The translations under genes and the position numbers were made by a program. A model generated the notes under the pieces. The model did not search any database. It worked only from the letters and a program-made list of their open reading frames with translations, and was not told the DNA's origin. Source: an uncultured Faecalibacterium sp. (lineage in GTDB: Bacteria > Bacillota > Clostridia > Oscillospirales > Ruminococcaceae). From it: a DNA stretch of 13,119 nt. This document shows, piece by piece, positions 12,790-13,119 of this stretch (position 1 is its first letter; the number at the start of each line of letters is the position of its first letter). The stretch covers positions 1 to 13,119 of the forward strand of contig CAAFSR010000306.1 of the NCBI GenBank assembly GCA_900765705.1, read 5' to 3'.

Positions 12790-12813
12790 TGCTCAAACCA
12801 AAGTTTATATCAG

Positions 12814-12829
12814 TACTTGTATACAAGTA
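12814..12829. promoter_or_regulatory. 16-bp perfect palindrome, candidate GntR operator
   Basis: TACTTGTATACAAGTA is a perfect palindrome with the GT(N)xAC core expected of GntR-family sites. It lies 25 bases upstream of the regulator's -35 box, in the divergent intergenic region. Confidence 0.7.
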
Positions 12830-12926
12830 GCTTGCAATCGCGCTAAAGAGCCTTTTGAAACGGCAAAAGTGATATATTAGTTGAAAAGACAAGAAAACCC
12901 CCGCTGAAATGCCGTAAAAAGGCGTG

Positions 12927-12947
12927 CTTTGTGCTAAATACACAAAG
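12927..12947. other. 7-bp stem-loop in the divergent intergenic region
   Basis: CTTTGTG and CACAAAG flank a 7-nt loop. No gene end is near, and no T run follows in either direction. The region 12722-13036 otherwise holds the promoters and palindromes listed, and no gene. Confidence 0.3.
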
Positions 12948-12978
12948 AAAACTGGCTAAGTTCCAGTGAATATTGCTC

Positions 12979-13007
12979 TTGTGAAAATATGGAATTTTTG
13001 TTACGAT
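12979..13007 (+). promoter_or_regulatory. Rightward promoter for the gene at the window edge
   Basis: TTGTGA (12979-12984), 17-base spacer, TACGAT (13002-13007). It uses the same -35 box and spacing as the tRNA-Gln promoter and points away from the regulator gene. Confidence 0.65.
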
Positions 13008-13025
13008 AGCACCACAGAGCAAATG

Positions 13026-13035
13026 CTGTATACAG
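13026..13035. promoter_or_regulatory. Second GTATAC palindrome, candidate operator at the +1 region
   Basis: CTGTATACAG is a perfect 10-bp palindrome sharing the core TGTATACA with the 16-bp site at 12814-12829. It lies about 20 bases after the rightward -10 box, where a bound repressor would block transcription. Confidence 0.55.
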
Positions 13036-13036
13036 G

Positions 13037-13119
13037 ATGACCGACAAGCCCCTGCAGCTTACCGTGGTGGACGAAGCCGGGGCGCTGGCAGGGGAAAATT
13101 TTATAATACAATGCCGGGC
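13037..13119 (+). CDS. Probable start of an unidentified gene, cut by the window end
   Basis: An ATG at 13037 opens a frame that stays open to the window edge (27 codons, beginning MTDKPLQLTVVDEAGALAG). The first 18 codons mostly end in G or C, as in real genes of this genome, and a promoter lies just upstream. Against it, no proper ribosome site is visible; only AGG abuts the ATG, so the true start may differ. Too little is present to name a product. Its position suggests it is the target of the divergent GntR regulator. Confidence 0.35.
   Translation, partial: MTDKPLQLTVVDEAGALAGENFIIQCR

Noticed and set aside
12734..12943. 69-codon minus-strand frame upstream of the GntR gene
   Set aside because: It covers the regulator's promoter and palindrome and lacks a ribosome site.
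13102..13107. Perfect TATAAT near the right edge
   Set aside because: No -35 box lies at a usable distance, and it falls inside the open frame.

Overview
The window looks like chromosomal DNA of a moderately GC-rich Gram-positive gut Clostridium relative. Faecalibacterium or another Oscillospiraceae is my best guess. The signs are LPXTG anchors, a class C sortase, strong GGAGG-type ribosome sites, sigma-A-type promoters, a tRNA with encoded CCA, and GC-rich third positions in the housekeeping genes. The species call is inference from style, not from a search.

Layout: (1) 1-930 (+), the C-terminal half of polynucleotide phosphorylase (pnp), followed by its terminator. (2) 1009-10370 (-), a complete sortase-assembled pilus operon, convergent with pnp. 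In transcription order it encodes a small coiled-coil protein, a dedicated signal peptidase I, a 1630-residue tip adhesin (LPSTG), the major pilin (LPGTG), a class C sortase, and a small proline-tailed pilin that is probably basal (LPQTG), then a terminator. (3) 10371-10715, an AT-rich leader/intergenic stretch with a 14-bp palindrome and a large branched hairpin. (4) 10716-11514 (-), a two-gene unit encoding a secreted InlB-type repeat protein with a C-terminal membrane helix and a 77-residue peptide with a classic double-glycine leader, closed by a strong terminator. (5) 11515-11902, an AT-rich gap with a 14-bp inverted repeat and promoters. (6) 11903-11976 (+), tRNA-Gln(TTG), with a convergent-type hairpin terminator shared with the next gene. 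(7) 12020-12721 (-), a GntR/FCD regulator with a near-perfect promoter and a 16-bp palindromic operator candidate upstream. (8) A divergent promoter and the probable start of another gene at the right edge.

How the parts work together: the signal peptidase would process exported precursors. The class C sortase would polymerise the major pilin through the lysine of a pilin-type motif and join the tip adhesin. The small pilin, which also carries a W-x3-V-x3-P-K motif, would end the fibre and hand it to a housekeeping sortase that lies outside the window. The tip protein is a mosaic. Its GC-rich N-terminal third carries His/Cys repeats and what appears to be a catalytically dead CHAP/NlpC-like domain. 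The rest is AT-rich Ig-like adhesive sequence, and the major pilin shows the same composition split between its ends and its body.

The items most worth a second look are the double-glycine peptide with its InlB-repeat partner, the pseudo-amidase and His/Cys repeats at the pilus tip, the compositional mosaicism, and the GntR operator pair.
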